The notes beneath the pieces are model-generated. The model was not told the origin of the DNA, ran no database searches, and saw nothing but the letters and a program-made list of their open reading frames with translations. DNA of 64,000 nucleotides from Lineus longissimus (Eukaryota; Nemertea; Pilidiophora; Heteronemertea; Lineidae): positions 6,450,501-6,514,500 of the forward strand of contig NC_088313.1 of assembly GCF_910592395.1 (NCBI RefSeq), read 5' to 3'. Made by a program: the position numbers and the translations under genes. This document shows positions 35,333-45,994 of the stretch, piece by piece. Each line of letters begins with the position of its first letter. Within the stretch, counting starts at the first letter, position 1.

Positions 35333-35838
35333 AATAATTACAAGCAGCTTTACCAAACACGCCATAATTGTGTCATGCCCTAAGCTATTTTGTGCATTTG
35401 TTGTTCTCTTCCAATAGAAACTCGCTTCAACAGGGTCTCAAGTGTTTCCACAAAGTCGAAAGATTTTCAGTTACCAGTTGAAAATTTCTTTTGATTTCAT
35501 ACCGTTTTGAAAAAAAATCCAATACAAAAAATGTCCCATTTAAATCTGAATTTTCTTTAGCATAACATCTTCATATGATGACAATTGTCAACAAATTAAA
35601 ATACATCACTACAATAAGTATTTTGTATGCCATAATCAATTTTTATTTTTGAAAATAACCAACAATAGCGCTGTATATTTGTACAATTTTGTTTCAACTC
35701 TTTGATGAAATTCAATTTTTTTATCAAAAGCATGTATTTTTCATGTTAAGAAAGAACTCCTGAGTATATAAATACATCTGTTTTGATAGCAAATCTGAAG
35801 AATGAGACGCTTTAAATTTCTCCATTTTTCCCTTCACA

Positions 35839-36139
35839 AAACTTTTACATAATTTTTCTCAAACACAGACTTAAAATTTCAGTATTTTCAACCCTTTTAA
35901 ATTTCAGTATTTTTATTTACTGAAGTTCTTTCCTAACGTGAATAATCCACTCAGTTTTCAACTGCTCGATGTGTGTACCAAACCGAAAATGACAAATTTT
36001 GCTATTATAGCGTCCTTTCCAGTGGTGTACAGCGCCAATTGCTCATTATTTGAAAAGCGCCTTCAAAACGCATTTGAAGGTGTCATTTGCAATTGAGAGA
36101 ACATCCTGACGTAACACACTTTCGGGAAAACTGTTGAGC
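35839..36139. other. No gene recognised
   Basis: Non-coding; holds the reverse copy of the 10220-10300 repeat at 36050-36135. Confidence 0.5.
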
Positions 36140-37440
36140 GTGACCATAACGGGTAGCCGTTAAGTGGGGGCTATTCCCCAAAGCGCCAGGGACCATCATT
36201 AACATTCATGTATGACGTCATATTAACTTTTACGCTGTCAATGAGATCACGTGCCATTTGTTTACACCCACAGTGTCACATGGTTCCTGTTACAGCTATT
36301 TTTAGAAATCCATATGGATGAATACTATAGTATACTCAAGTAGTTATCTGTGTTTAAAAGTTTGGGGGGTAGCCAATGTTTTTGAAATTTTCTTGTGAAA
36401 AGATTGACAGGTCATCTTATAGTACTTTGTTCGCAAGGTAAAATATGGGTTTAGTTCTTATATCATGGAATAGTTTGGGGTCTGCCCAACCACAGGGAAT
36501 AATCTTCGACTCCTGATCTGGGTGTGGCCCAGTGATAAGGTATCCAGAACTTAAGGCCTTGTAACTGGGAGGTGAAAGGTGTTAGGGACCTTAAGTTTGA
36601 TACCCATTTTCACATCAGGGTTACTGAAGGCCAGTTGGGGTACAAGACTTGTTGTAACCTGAAAAAAAAAACAGTAAATTATATTCTTGAATGCAATTTA
36701 TTCCAACAGTTCAACATTCATTACTGTGGTCACTTTTTATAGTTTGATCATGTCGGCAGTATTCTGAGATGCAAATATAAATATATCATATAAATCTGAT
36801 TACCAGCAAATACGGTCCACAAAGTTTTCATGACTTTTAAAAACCATGCAAACCCCTCCGAAAAGCAGACCTAGACCCTACAGTACAGGATTGGACTTCA
36901 GCAAGCTGCCCCCAGTGCAAGTATCAACTCTCCCCCCCCCCCCCCCCCCCACCCACAATTATCAAGGGTCCGAAATCCACACCTCGTCACTAAAATGCTA
37001 AAACAGTTCGTCAGAGCTGCGACAACTGAAAACCATGCAACATGTACAAAGTAACCAATACACAAGATTTCGAAATACTATCACCACAAGTATTGGAAAG
37101 ATTGTCAGAGTCACGAACCAATCATGGGGAGTGTAAAGATACACGTTGATACTTGCATATGCATGTAGGATTCAACAGATAGACAGATCCAGAAGAATCC
37201 ATTAATCATTGCTTGGATTGGAATATTTGCACAATATTGACGATACAGAGAATCACATCTGTCACACGCTCTAACGCCTTTGTCGCTGTCCTTAGGAGCT
37301 GTCGAACTGGTAGTGTCAGCCATGTTGAAATTCCCACCGTTGACGTAGAATCACATTTCTATGATAATAGATGAATATCAATGAAGGTCCCTGGCGCTTT
37401 TGAGAATTAGCCTCTACCGTAGCGGTTACCGACATTCAAG
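36140..37440. repeat. Widely spaced inverted repeat pair
   Basis: AAAGCGCCAGGGACCATCATTAACATTCAT at about 36180-36210 is mirrored by the complement of ATGAATATCAATGAAGGTCCCTGGCGCTTTT at about 37370-37402. The similarity extends into GTAACCGCTACGG-like flanks. About 1.2 kb lies between, including a poly-C run (36931-36950). This may be a 1.3-kb transposon with short inverted ends. Confidence 0.55.
37111..37323 (-). CDS. Possible first coding exon, unknown protein
   Basis: A minus-strand frame opens with ATG in good context (TTCAACATGG) and encodes MADTTSSTAPKDSDKGVRAC, then DRCDSLYRQYCANIPIQAM and a hydrophobic stretch. A possible donor (CAA|GTATCA) occurs about 170 bp in. The CxxC pair and the balanced composition look protein-like, but no family is recognised. 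It lies inside the inverted repeat pair, so it may belong to a mobile element. Confidence 0.3.
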   Translation of the reverse strand: MADTTSSTAPKDSDKGVRACDRCDSLYRQYCANIPIQAMINGFFWICLSVESYMHMQVSTCIFTLPMIGS

Positions 37441-37479
37441 CTGCAATGGATGAATTCTGCCAGCGAGAAATTCTACTTT

Positions 37480-38150
37480 CGGGGCCGCTTAGTTCAGTGA
37501 TAAAGACTGCTGCCTGCCGTGATAACCCGGAAGATATACCGTACATATTTTCAGATGTACCGGCAGGGATTTTTTATGGAACCAGAAGTCCTTGTTCTTC
37601 ACAGCCAAAATAGTATTCGAGAGTCCGTTGGATTGACTGAAAGTCGCCCCATGTACGTGTGTGTTTATCCCAGGGCATGTGAAAGACCCAACCAAAGGGA
37701 ATTAAGTGTAACCCGTGGTGGCTTCGCATCCCGACAAACATCCATAGGCATTCGATTAATAGCCCATCGCCGACCATTGGTGAGTTATGCTCTTGAACTA
37801 GATCGCAACCCCCCCCACCCACCTTATATCCAGTGGCTATTGGCGTTCACACTGCAGTCACCTCGAAAGTCCGTATGGGGATGACTGTTTTACTAGTATT
37901 TGTAAGCAAATGGATTTACCTGTGGTACACGACGCCCATAATTTCGATGAAGATTATTATTCCACGCCGTGTTTTGAACTTACAACATCGTTACTACAGG
38001 AGAACCTCTCTTTTAAGGACACCCTCGGGACTGAAAAGTGCTGTCCTTAATAGAGAGGTGTGCTGATAAGAGAGGTCAATGGAAAGATCAATTTGGGACC
38101 AAAATGTGTCCTTCATAGAGAGGTGCCAGCTAAGGGAGGTTGTACTGTAT
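37480..38150 (+). repeat. Composite repeat with tRNA-like head
   Basis: The left end GGGGCCGCTTAGTTCAGTGATAAAG resembles a polymerase III A box (TTAGTTCAGTGAT). The middle (37760-38045) matches the reverse complement of 16320-16615. The right end (38010-38150) is the TAGAGAGGTGTCC family shared with 12875-13045. It is probably a long SINE or a nested set of repeats. Confidence 0.55.
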
Positions 38151-39199
38151 CTTGCTATTAAATGCACAACTGAGTGAATCACTTTTAAGCGAGCAACTTG
38201 ACAATTCACTGCCATTTTCTCCCAAAAAGCCTCATTAGCCTCGGTTTGAGTGATGAAATAAAGGGCATTTCTCATAAGAGCAAAAAACGGCAGTGAATTC
38301 TTCAGTGAGGCCCTTTTTGATAATATTTTCGATCACCTTTTTTTTGTTCTTAGAATTCTTAATTTCTCAAAATCACGCCGTTCCACTCTGCCTTCATATA
38401 CTCTTCTAAGATCATTGTTTAACATCTTATTCGGATTGAAATATTTCAAGCCACTTTATTTTGGGAATCGAGAGATATTTTTTAAAAACTTAAATTTTCT
38501 CAGCATTCCTTTTTGCAGATTACGAAAGTTCTTAACGTTTTTCATATCAAATGTTTTTCCCCTTTCTTATTTTCGCGAATAGAGGTTATTTGCGATATTC
38601 GCACAATTAAATCGTCCGCAAAAATATGTTAGTTTACAGTTTATGAACAAGCACATTCTTATTCAAGCGTTCATTCTATTTCATTTACACACATATTATA
38701 CTGCATAATACTTCTAGGCATAGACAGACAATTTTTGACACAAAGGTAATTCTAAACTGCTCTATGTTACGCAAATATATGCAAGAAACAAACAAGCTTG
38801 ACGCTAATGTCAACCAATAGAATACATGTATTTGAATTCTAAAAACATATAACTTTCTGAACATAACCGATGTGGAAAGAAATGATGTCACGAGAAAAAA
38901 AATGTTGGTGGAATAAATTCATCAAGTACACTTTTAAACTAATGTTGCTGATCTCTTTGACCATCCCCTGAATTTTAAACAATGGATAGGATATCTTTAA
39001 TACTCGGGTGGATATATATCTATTTATTCCTCCTATGTTGGCAAGGCATGTTTTATAACTAATTGGAGCAATCAGCCTAATAATAATCCTCTTGTTTGAT
39101 TCCTGATTATAAAGTGCCATATGTCCCCTGACTAAGGGTTCGTTCATCACTTAATTTTTATCATGGGTACATGTAATGATGATACATTATGACAAATCA
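38151..39199. other. No gene recognised
   Basis: AT-rich sequence without coding or repeat signal that I can support. Confidence 0.5.
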
Positions 39200-39480
39200 C
39201 ACTGGTTTTTAGTTTGACCCACTGTTCAAGGTCACAGAGGTCAAATAGCGTGACTTTGCAAATGGTGGCACTTTCGTAGTCTCAAGAAATGGCCTTGGGA
39301 TAGTTAATGCATGATGTAGCCATCCTTAAGGCAAAGATCTAAAAGGGTTACGACGCTTCGATGATGATGTTATGAAACACTTCATACTAAATTTCGGTCC
39401 AGTTCAAATCCTCGTTTGGCCACCAGGAGGCTAAGAACATAATCTCTGAGGGAAGTGAGCACAATGGCCCTGGCCTTGCA
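39200..39480 (-). repeat. Fragment of 24393-25507 repeat, reverse orientation
   Basis: CAAGGTCACAGAGGTCAAAT, GTTTGGCCACCAGGAGGC and GTGAGCACAATGGCCCTGGCC are reverse complements of motifs in the composite repeat at 24393-25507. This copy keeps one shortened unit. Confidence 0.75.
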
Positions 39481-39539
39481 TTTCTCTTCAGTAATTGTTG
39501 TGTCTGGCAAGTACAGGCTGTTTTATCCCTTCAATAATT

Positions 39540-39623
39540 ATGTCTGAGAAATACCACCTGTCCATCAAGGAGATCAATGACAAGATGAGGAGCCGACTGA
39601 AAGTAGCAAAGAAGATGCACAAG
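39540..39623 (+). CDS. Possible short first coding exon, unknown gene
   Basis: A 28-codon frame starts at ATG and reads MSEKYHLSIKEINDKMRSRL and on to DAQ, ending exactly at CAA|GTAAGT, a near-perfect donor in phase 0. The peptide is charged and helical. No following exon was identified. A good donor at the end of an open frame is the only support, so it may equally be a remnant. Confidence 0.3.
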
Positions 39624-41345
39624 TAAGTAATATCCCCTTTGTTTAGAATAAAACGTGTTTCACACGTTTCAATGTTAGTACTGAGTAAGAAACAACTTGT
39701 GGAAGTACAGCAGAAAAGCGATCGACTCCCGTAAAATCTTTGCTCATAACACTTAACAGCCTGACGTCCCTTTTGGCTAATAAGGTAATTGTCATTAGAT
39801 TTCGATTTCTTTATATAGGCAATATCACTGTAGCATGTGCTGACAAATATCTGTTGGGGACGATGTGCGAACGTTTTTTTAAAACTTTTTTCTTTTCTGA
39901 AAAACGTGGAATAAAGAGCAGGAAAAAGTCATGGTCTCCAACATAACCATGTTGCCTCGGCCATAATCTACCCCAGGTCTGTACAAACAAATTTGAACTT
40001 TTACTTGAGTTTTTGTTAATCACAACCAGGCCTACTGGGTCATTTCCTCTTGCCTTATTATTTCTACCTTCTGTACCAGTGCCGATGTTTATTCACGAAT
40101 ATGTGACCGCAAACATTATATAGACCGAGGTTGGTGAGCTTATAAGTAACATGATGATCTAGCACCGAAAGACAGCCAGCTTATCCTGGATTGTAGCCGG
40201 TGACATCCTTCTTTTTGTCGAATAGACAAACTGGTCCTTAAGTGCCAATTATTACACTGGAACTTGTGTAGTTACTCTTGGAATGTACACGAATGCACCT
40301 CACTCCAATGGGGGCAGCAAGCGGTACTGCTTATGAGTTAGCTTGAGGCCACTGGCCATCGCTATTGCTCTATCAGCGGTCTGGTATCTCAGCAAGTGTA
40401 GCGTCTTTGTGGTCAATCAAAAACCACAGTATGCTTTGCGTCGAAACTTTCGAAGTGTATAGAAATGATTGAAAGGGTAAACGCTGTTGAGTAATATTGA
40501 AATTCAACTCCTTTTAACAGCGCAGTGGCCATGAAAAGTGAAGTCCGTAAAATGGGTTCACGATTTGCTGCTTTTTTTCCTTCACAGAGATAGTGTACAT
40601 TGCATACGGCAGAATCAGCTCATTTTTGGGTGAGGTGCACCGTAAAGTGAGGCGCACGATATACAGAAAAATTACACGTATTTCTTCAGCGGTATGGATG
40701 GAGATAATAACGGAGGCAAAAAACTGCTGGAAGTTCAGTATGTGGTGCGTTTAAGCCAGGATTGTTGATGATTTTTAATGAATTGTTAATGGTGAATTGC
40801 ACTTGCAGCATTGTTTTCTTAATAGTGAAATGGCCTGTAAGTTCTTTTTAAAAATGTTTTTCCGTGATTTGAAATTCCTGCATCTGGTTAGTTTTTGTAA
40901 TTATTTTATTCAAAATTGATGTTTTTTCCATGTTCTATAGATGTCTTGCATGATCGCGTCTAACATGCGCAGTGCAGGAAGTAAAACGGCTTGATGGTGG
41001 GTCCATCAATGACAATTCAACAAGAGCAGTGTCCACATCCTGGACTCCTCAGCTAATGTCAACAAACGTCAGCTATTTCCAATAAATGACAGCCCTGACA
41101 TTGGTAAATCAGCTGGAAGGTTTTGGTTTGGGTCCAGATTTTTCCACCTTATTCCAGCTCTGGAATTTTGGCTCCAGCTAATGCCAGGTTATGCCAGCTT
41201 TTCCCAGCTTTTTCGCATTTACCAAAATACGGTATCGCCAAACTCCAGCCCTGACATTTCTGACATTTCTGGAATTTCCAGCTATTTCCAGCCTTCTGGG
41301 AAGGAAATATCGTTTAGAATTAGCTGGAAAATCCTGGCTTTTGCT
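39624..41345. other. No gene recognised
   Basis: Non-coding as far as I can see. The last 300 bp (about 41050-41345) is rich in CCAGCT and TTTCCAGCT words, a low-complexity stretch next to the Gypsy fragment. Confidence 0.4.
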
Positions 41346-41754
41346 GACCATTTCCAATTGAATTTCGCAGGGGGTGTTCTTATGCAAGAAATCCAAGGAG
41401 AAGAACGTGTCATAGCGTATTACTCAAAAAGGTTACCTGCATCTGCTGCTAGGTTTTCTGTGTCAGAGCTTGAACCTACTGGCCTTTACAGTAATATTTT
41501 AGCTTTCAAGCACATCCTACAATCCAAGGTTTTTCACTGCTATGTTGATCATTCAGTATATTATTGCTTTGATTTATCCTATCGTAAAGGTTCGGACATG
41601 GTTCTTGCCGATTTTCTAAGTAGGGCGTCAAGTGATGATGATGATACATTTGACAGGATAATGCCGATCACTTTTCCTGTAAAGCTCTATCACAACCAGG
41701 CCTATCCGACTGCAGCAGCTGTTGAACGACCTATAACAAAAGCTCAGTGCTAGG
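41346..41754 (+). pseudogene. Gypsy retrotransposon RNase H fragment
   Basis: One open frame shows the RNase H part of a Ty3/Gypsy polyprotein: GGVLMQEIQGEERVIAYYSK, then FSVSELEPTGLYSNILAFKH and CYVDHSV, then LSYRKGSDMVLADFLSRA. The segment that normally lies between the TDH-like and YRKG motifs (about 60 residues) is deleted, though the frame stays open. No protease, reverse transcriptase or LTR is nearby. It is a dead fragment. Confidence 0.8.
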
Positions 41755-43250
41755 CGCATGAACATTCTTTATATCACATGAAAATCTTCATATCCGGAGA
41801 AACCGGATGTCCAGAAATGAAATGAAAACGTCAATGCCAGAAATGAAAACGTCGCTCAATAGAGACCCGAAGAACCTATCTTGACACTATAGGCGCTGAT
41901 TTCGTTCCTTACAACGCCTCTACATGGCACTTCAAATCTAGTCTTGCTTATAAACACCGCAGAAAATGTTGCTTACGGAAAAAAATTTGGGCGATTCGAC
42001 TCAAATTCAGCTCCCCAGAGGGCAAAAAGCGTAAATGAAAAAACAATTTTTTGACGCTCTATTCCAGCAGATAAAAGCTTGAAATAAAGTTGAAAAGGTC
42101 TTCATGATACAGAAGTAAGATAGATATAAAATAGATTAGTGTCGATTTATATCACCAGTTGGCGGTAGTGAGCAAAACTGTTGTTTGACCCCGGATGATT
42201 CCGCTTTAAATTTCCCGCCGCGAACTGACATGAAAACCTCGAACCAGGGAATACCGGACTGCTGGTATTGCCAGTGCATCCACTGTATGAACGGCTCGTC
42301 TGGGGTAAATTGACGAGGCGGCTCGACCCTCCACTGCGCGGTCGAGGTTACCTGGAGTACTATCATCAAGAAAATGGCGGTGACCTTTTTATTTCTACCG
42401 GAGCGATGATTTTGTTATTTAAGCCTTTACGGAAATGTATTTTGGTACGAAACTTCACACGTTTATAGAAAAGATCAACAAGAATGTGTTCAAATGCCCT
42501 CATAACGATGAGTTCAACGGAATTTGGTCAAAACAACCTTCGAATGGAGTCAACTTTCTTTGCGAAATTGAAGCGACGACCTCATTATTTATCGTAATTT
42601 ATGCAGATCTGAGTCCAGCTGATGGGTGATGTTCTGATTTGTGTTCAAACTATTGGAAACTTAGTTCTATTAGTTCTACTATTCTGCAGGAGTATATTAT
42701 AGCCATTGATGTTGACAGCTAAAAGCACGAAAACTTTGTTTATTATCAAACTGTATCGAGTGTTATCGAATCGAATGGATGTGTCGATTGTCGGGGCGGA
42801 TTGATATGTGGTTGTGCGTCCAAGGCGATTAGGTCATTCAGTTAGTTTGAGAAAGATCATGATCATGAAGATGCGTGTTGTGTTATCATAACCGGAAAAT
42901 AATTTGAAGTTATTAGTGGTGTTGTCATTGCCATTTTTTGCATGGAATGATAGTTCGAGAGCTCTCATCGACGTATTCAGCATTGACGGAAAGTAGGTCC
43001 GGATTTGGCAACATGCCAGTTGTCTCACATGTTCCTCCTGGAGTCACCAGGTGCTACAGCCAACACTGTACAATCACTTTCCATCTTGACGTCTTGTAAT
43101 AATCTTTGCCAAATCAGTGATTCTTATATAATTTACTCCATGATTGCAATCAGCCTTTGTTAAATTCCAATCATCTGCAGGTCAGGTCAATCTTTTACCA
43201 ATAAAGTTAATTTTCTTAAGCGCCTCTTTATCTTACTTCTTCACATACAG
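41755..43250. other. No gene recognised
   Basis: Mostly non-coding. A GC-richer stretch at about 42170-42400 holds short frames on both strands (minus 42369-42136 reads STAQWRVEPPRQFTPDEPF) but no splice or domain support. Confidence 0.4.
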
Positions 43251-43492
43251 GTCCATCCCAAACACTTCACTTTGCTAGATCCACTGACCCCCCATTTCAA
43301 GTTGGTATTGCACCAAACCCAAGCTCAACGGTACACTGATCATGTAAGTGTCCAAATACCTTTTCAGGACATACTGGTATGAGGACATCAATTTTGATAC
43401 CAGAAGGAAAACCAATCTTGTCTGTGTGTCACTGTGACATAGATCCTGGCTCTATTGGAAATGTCGCACTCGCACTGCATTACTTCATGTGA
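43251..43492 (+). pseudogene. Possible terminal exon(s) of an unknown gene
   Basis: After a plausible acceptor (CTTCACATACAG) one frame reads PSQTLHFARSTDPPFQVGIA and on to a TGA at about 43337-43339. The same register continues through HTGMRTSILIPEGKPILSV and CHCDIDPGSIGNVALALHYF to TGA at 43492. A second acceptor (ATACCTTTTCAG) sits at 43361. Either an intron from about 43303 removes the inner TGA in phase (GTTG|GTATTG...CAG|GACAT), or this is a broken copy. The second part reads like ordinary protein. No family is recognised. Confidence 0.35.
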
Positions 43493-43949
43493 TGTCACTT
43501 ACATCGAAATGAAGCATACATGGTTATTGTAACTATATAGTCCTTGCCAAATCTATCTAAAAGTATCAGTAAAACTGCTAAACTATGAATTGTATCTGCT
43601 TACTCAGCTGAGCGCCAGGCCCTTGGGCCTCTTGTTAATAAAATAAAACGTTTATGAGAGAAAGTGGCACTAATTCGGCCTGAATAAGATTTTAAGTCTG
43701 AACTGGCGACAAAGTTTATGACGTAGGATTGTCAAAACCCTGAATCTCAGGATGCTGCCATCCATGATGGCGGCAATTGATCGATTCCAGTGTCTGAATT
43801 TCTTTAATTTCGGCACTGGGGCGTTTAAATTCGGCACTAGGGCGAGTCTGCCGAGGAACCAGAGCATCGACAGATATTGGATAGTGACCAAGATGACCAT
43901 CAGCCCAGAATAAAATGCCACAGGATTTACGCCGGCCACGTGCAACCGG

Positions 43950-44500
43950 TACGTAACCGTCCCATACCACGGGCAGTATCTAAAACCACATACCACATAC
44001 CACACACCCACATACCCACATACCCACATGCCAATTTTTTCCAGGTGGGGCAATCCAGTCATGGCGCCACTGCCAGTAATTTATGTCGATGGGGATGTCT
44101 GTTGTTAAAGGGGAAATTTGATATTTCGATATTAGATAATTCGATATTTCCACGATATTTCCCTTTAACACTAGAAAGTGACGGTGGCGCCCTCTAGGAT
44201 TCAAATATCACCATATCCCCAACTATATCGACAGATATTCCCATTTTGCAGAGTACCATATCCGGGGGAAAAATCGAAAAATTTCCCCTTTAACAACAGA
44301 CTTCCTCTTTAACATAAGTTACTGGCGGTGGCGCCCTCTAAGGTCGAAAGATCGACAGATTTTCCTTTAACAATAGTTGTGAAGAAAAAGCTTCAACCGT
44401 CATTGGATTGCTCCACCTCGAAAAAATTGGCATGTGGGTATGTGGGTATGTGGTATGTGGTATGTGGTTTGAGATACTGCCCATCCCACGACCAAGTAGA
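43950..44500. repeat. Inverted repeat with CCCACATA minisatellite arms
   Basis: The left arm (about 43955-44065) contains GGGCAGTATCTAAAACCACATACC, repeated CACATACC(C) and ATGCCAATTTTTTCCAGGTGG. The right arm (about 44405-44500) is its reverse complement. GGCGCCCTCTA and a CCTTTAACA motif repeat inside. It separates the two Gypsy fragments. Confidence 0.75.
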
Positions 44501-44925
44501 CCTACGATAGCTCTCCCAGGGGTACGAGAACGCAGGATAGGAGGATTTCAACCGCCTAGACCAAAGCCTAAAGCACCACCTGCTGCACAGTTGGAACCTC
44601 GATCAGGAGATAGAGTGCTAGGGAGTCCAACAGAGGTTAGGGATGAAGTGACAAATGACGAATGTCCCATGTTTTTGCGCACTGGTGACATCTATTGATG
44701 AAGTAACAGCAAAGCACATTCCAAACCAAGCCGAGTTGAACAGGGTCCTAAAGATAATAAAACGCAAGATAATCAGAGATTATAATCTTCCTTCCGAGGC
44801 CAACAGTTTAGGAGTGAACAACAGGCTTCACCTCATTTCAAACAGATTTTTGACTTTCTAGCTCACAATATTTTGCCCGGCAGTTATAGATTTCCGCGGA
44901 AATCCTCGGAAAAATCACAAAGCCG
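44480..44925 (+). pseudogene. Gypsy polyprotein linker / integrase N-terminal fragment
   Basis: Frames read a proline-rich linker (FQPPRPKPKAPPAAQLEPRS), then IDEVTAKHIPNQAELNRVLK and, after a shift, SPHFKQIFDFLAHNILPGS. The latter is the stretch just before the integrase zinc finger in Gypsy-type elements. It would normally follow the RNase H region found at 41346-41754. The order and strand agree, so both may come from one element split by later events. Stops and frameshifts are present. Confidence 0.6.
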
Positions 44926-45059
44926 CCAGTAAATACGCGCATAATATTTATTGATAATTATATTATACAAATAACAACATAAATCATAATTCGGAGGCAA
45001 GAACGACCAGTGTACTTTTCTGAATTTTTAGAAATATTAATTAATATTTAATGCTTCTA

Positions 45060-45300
45060 AAATTTTCTGTTTAGGGCAGCCAAACGGCCCGATCTTGGCC
45101 CAACGTTGGCCCAGAATATCGGCTGAACCTTGGCTGGAGTCTGGCAAAGAAACATATTCCTGCCGATACTGGCCAAACGCCGGGACCTTTGAGTGAAATC
45201 AGGAGGGAAAGTGCCCAAATTGGCCCGATATCGGCCCAACATCGGCCGTCTTGGCCACGCTATGCCATAATTCAGCCGATATCGGGCCGAAGTTGCATGC
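45060..45300. repeat. GGCCCGATATCGGCC palindromic repeat
   Basis: A dense cluster of GGCCGATxTTGGGCC-like words in both orientations (CCCGATCTTGGCCCAACGTTGGCCC, CCCGATATCGGCCCAACATCGGCC). It is a self-complementary, GC-rich dispersed repeat with no coding role. Confidence 0.7.
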
Positions 45301-45678
45301 TACCTGGGAAAGATGTTATTTGGACGTGACAAAATAACCGGAGCAAAGACAGCTTTCATCTTCCATTGGATCAACATTGGCCTCGACTCAAAAAAGTGAC
45401 AGAAGAATGTGCAACATACCTTCTGAGGCACGTTCCTTATGGTTGAGATCGTCAACATGGCCGACTCCATAGCCAGTAATCGATCTATCCCAACTCTACT
45501 TTTTAATCAAACGAGGGCGTCATACCAGATGAATGCCATCATCGCAGTACGGTGTTCGCCAACCTGACTGGTAAGACCGACCACGTCGGACGAATAATAA
45601 CAATTATTCTAATGATAAAATTCAAAACAAATGTTGCCACCGTGTCACTGCCATCTTCTCTTGTGTCTGTGTCTGCAG

Positions 45679-45808
45679 CGGAGGGATGAGTGATGAGCAT
45701 GACATCTGTTATTCAGGATGTATCGTCCTGGGGTCCTCAGCTGAGATGCTTGAGTCTATTGGCGGTCACCGGGGCGCGCAGGAGCGACTAAACATTGGCA
45801 TGGAGGAG
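45679..45808 (+). CDS. Possible internal exon, unknown gene
   Basis: Acceptor TGTGTCTGTGTCTGCAG and donor GAGGAG|GTAAAT bracket 130 bp that is open in one frame: MSDEHDICYSGCIVLGSSAE, then MLESIGGHRGAQERLNIGME. The composition is protein-like and the splice sites agree with the frame. No family is recognised and no partner exon was found on the plus strand. It lies 186 bp past the stop codon of the minus-strand GPCR, so the two genes would be tail-to-tail or overlapping. Confidence 0.4.
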
Positions 45809-45994
45809 GTAAATGCGTCGAAAAACATCCAACTGTGATGGTTACAACAACGAGTTTACATCATAGGCCTACTAATTGCTAAGTACTATAACAAAGTGTG
45901 GTCGATCGATGGGAGAAGATTGAAAACACCACGACAAATCATTTCTTTGTCTTCGCATCGGGTTCTTTATTAGTGACCCTTGCTCCACCTACAT

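Larger units (their letters stand above)
30650..35838 (+). repeat. Paralogous block B
   Basis: Matches 6240-10762 once its own insertions are removed: a foldback element (30764-31924), a LINE (about 32180-33860), a MITE (about 34056-34222) and about 220 bp of extra sequence around 34530-34780. Alignment resumes cleanly after each, for example CTCCGCTTTC to CCGGGGCTTC across the foldback. Confidence 0.8.
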
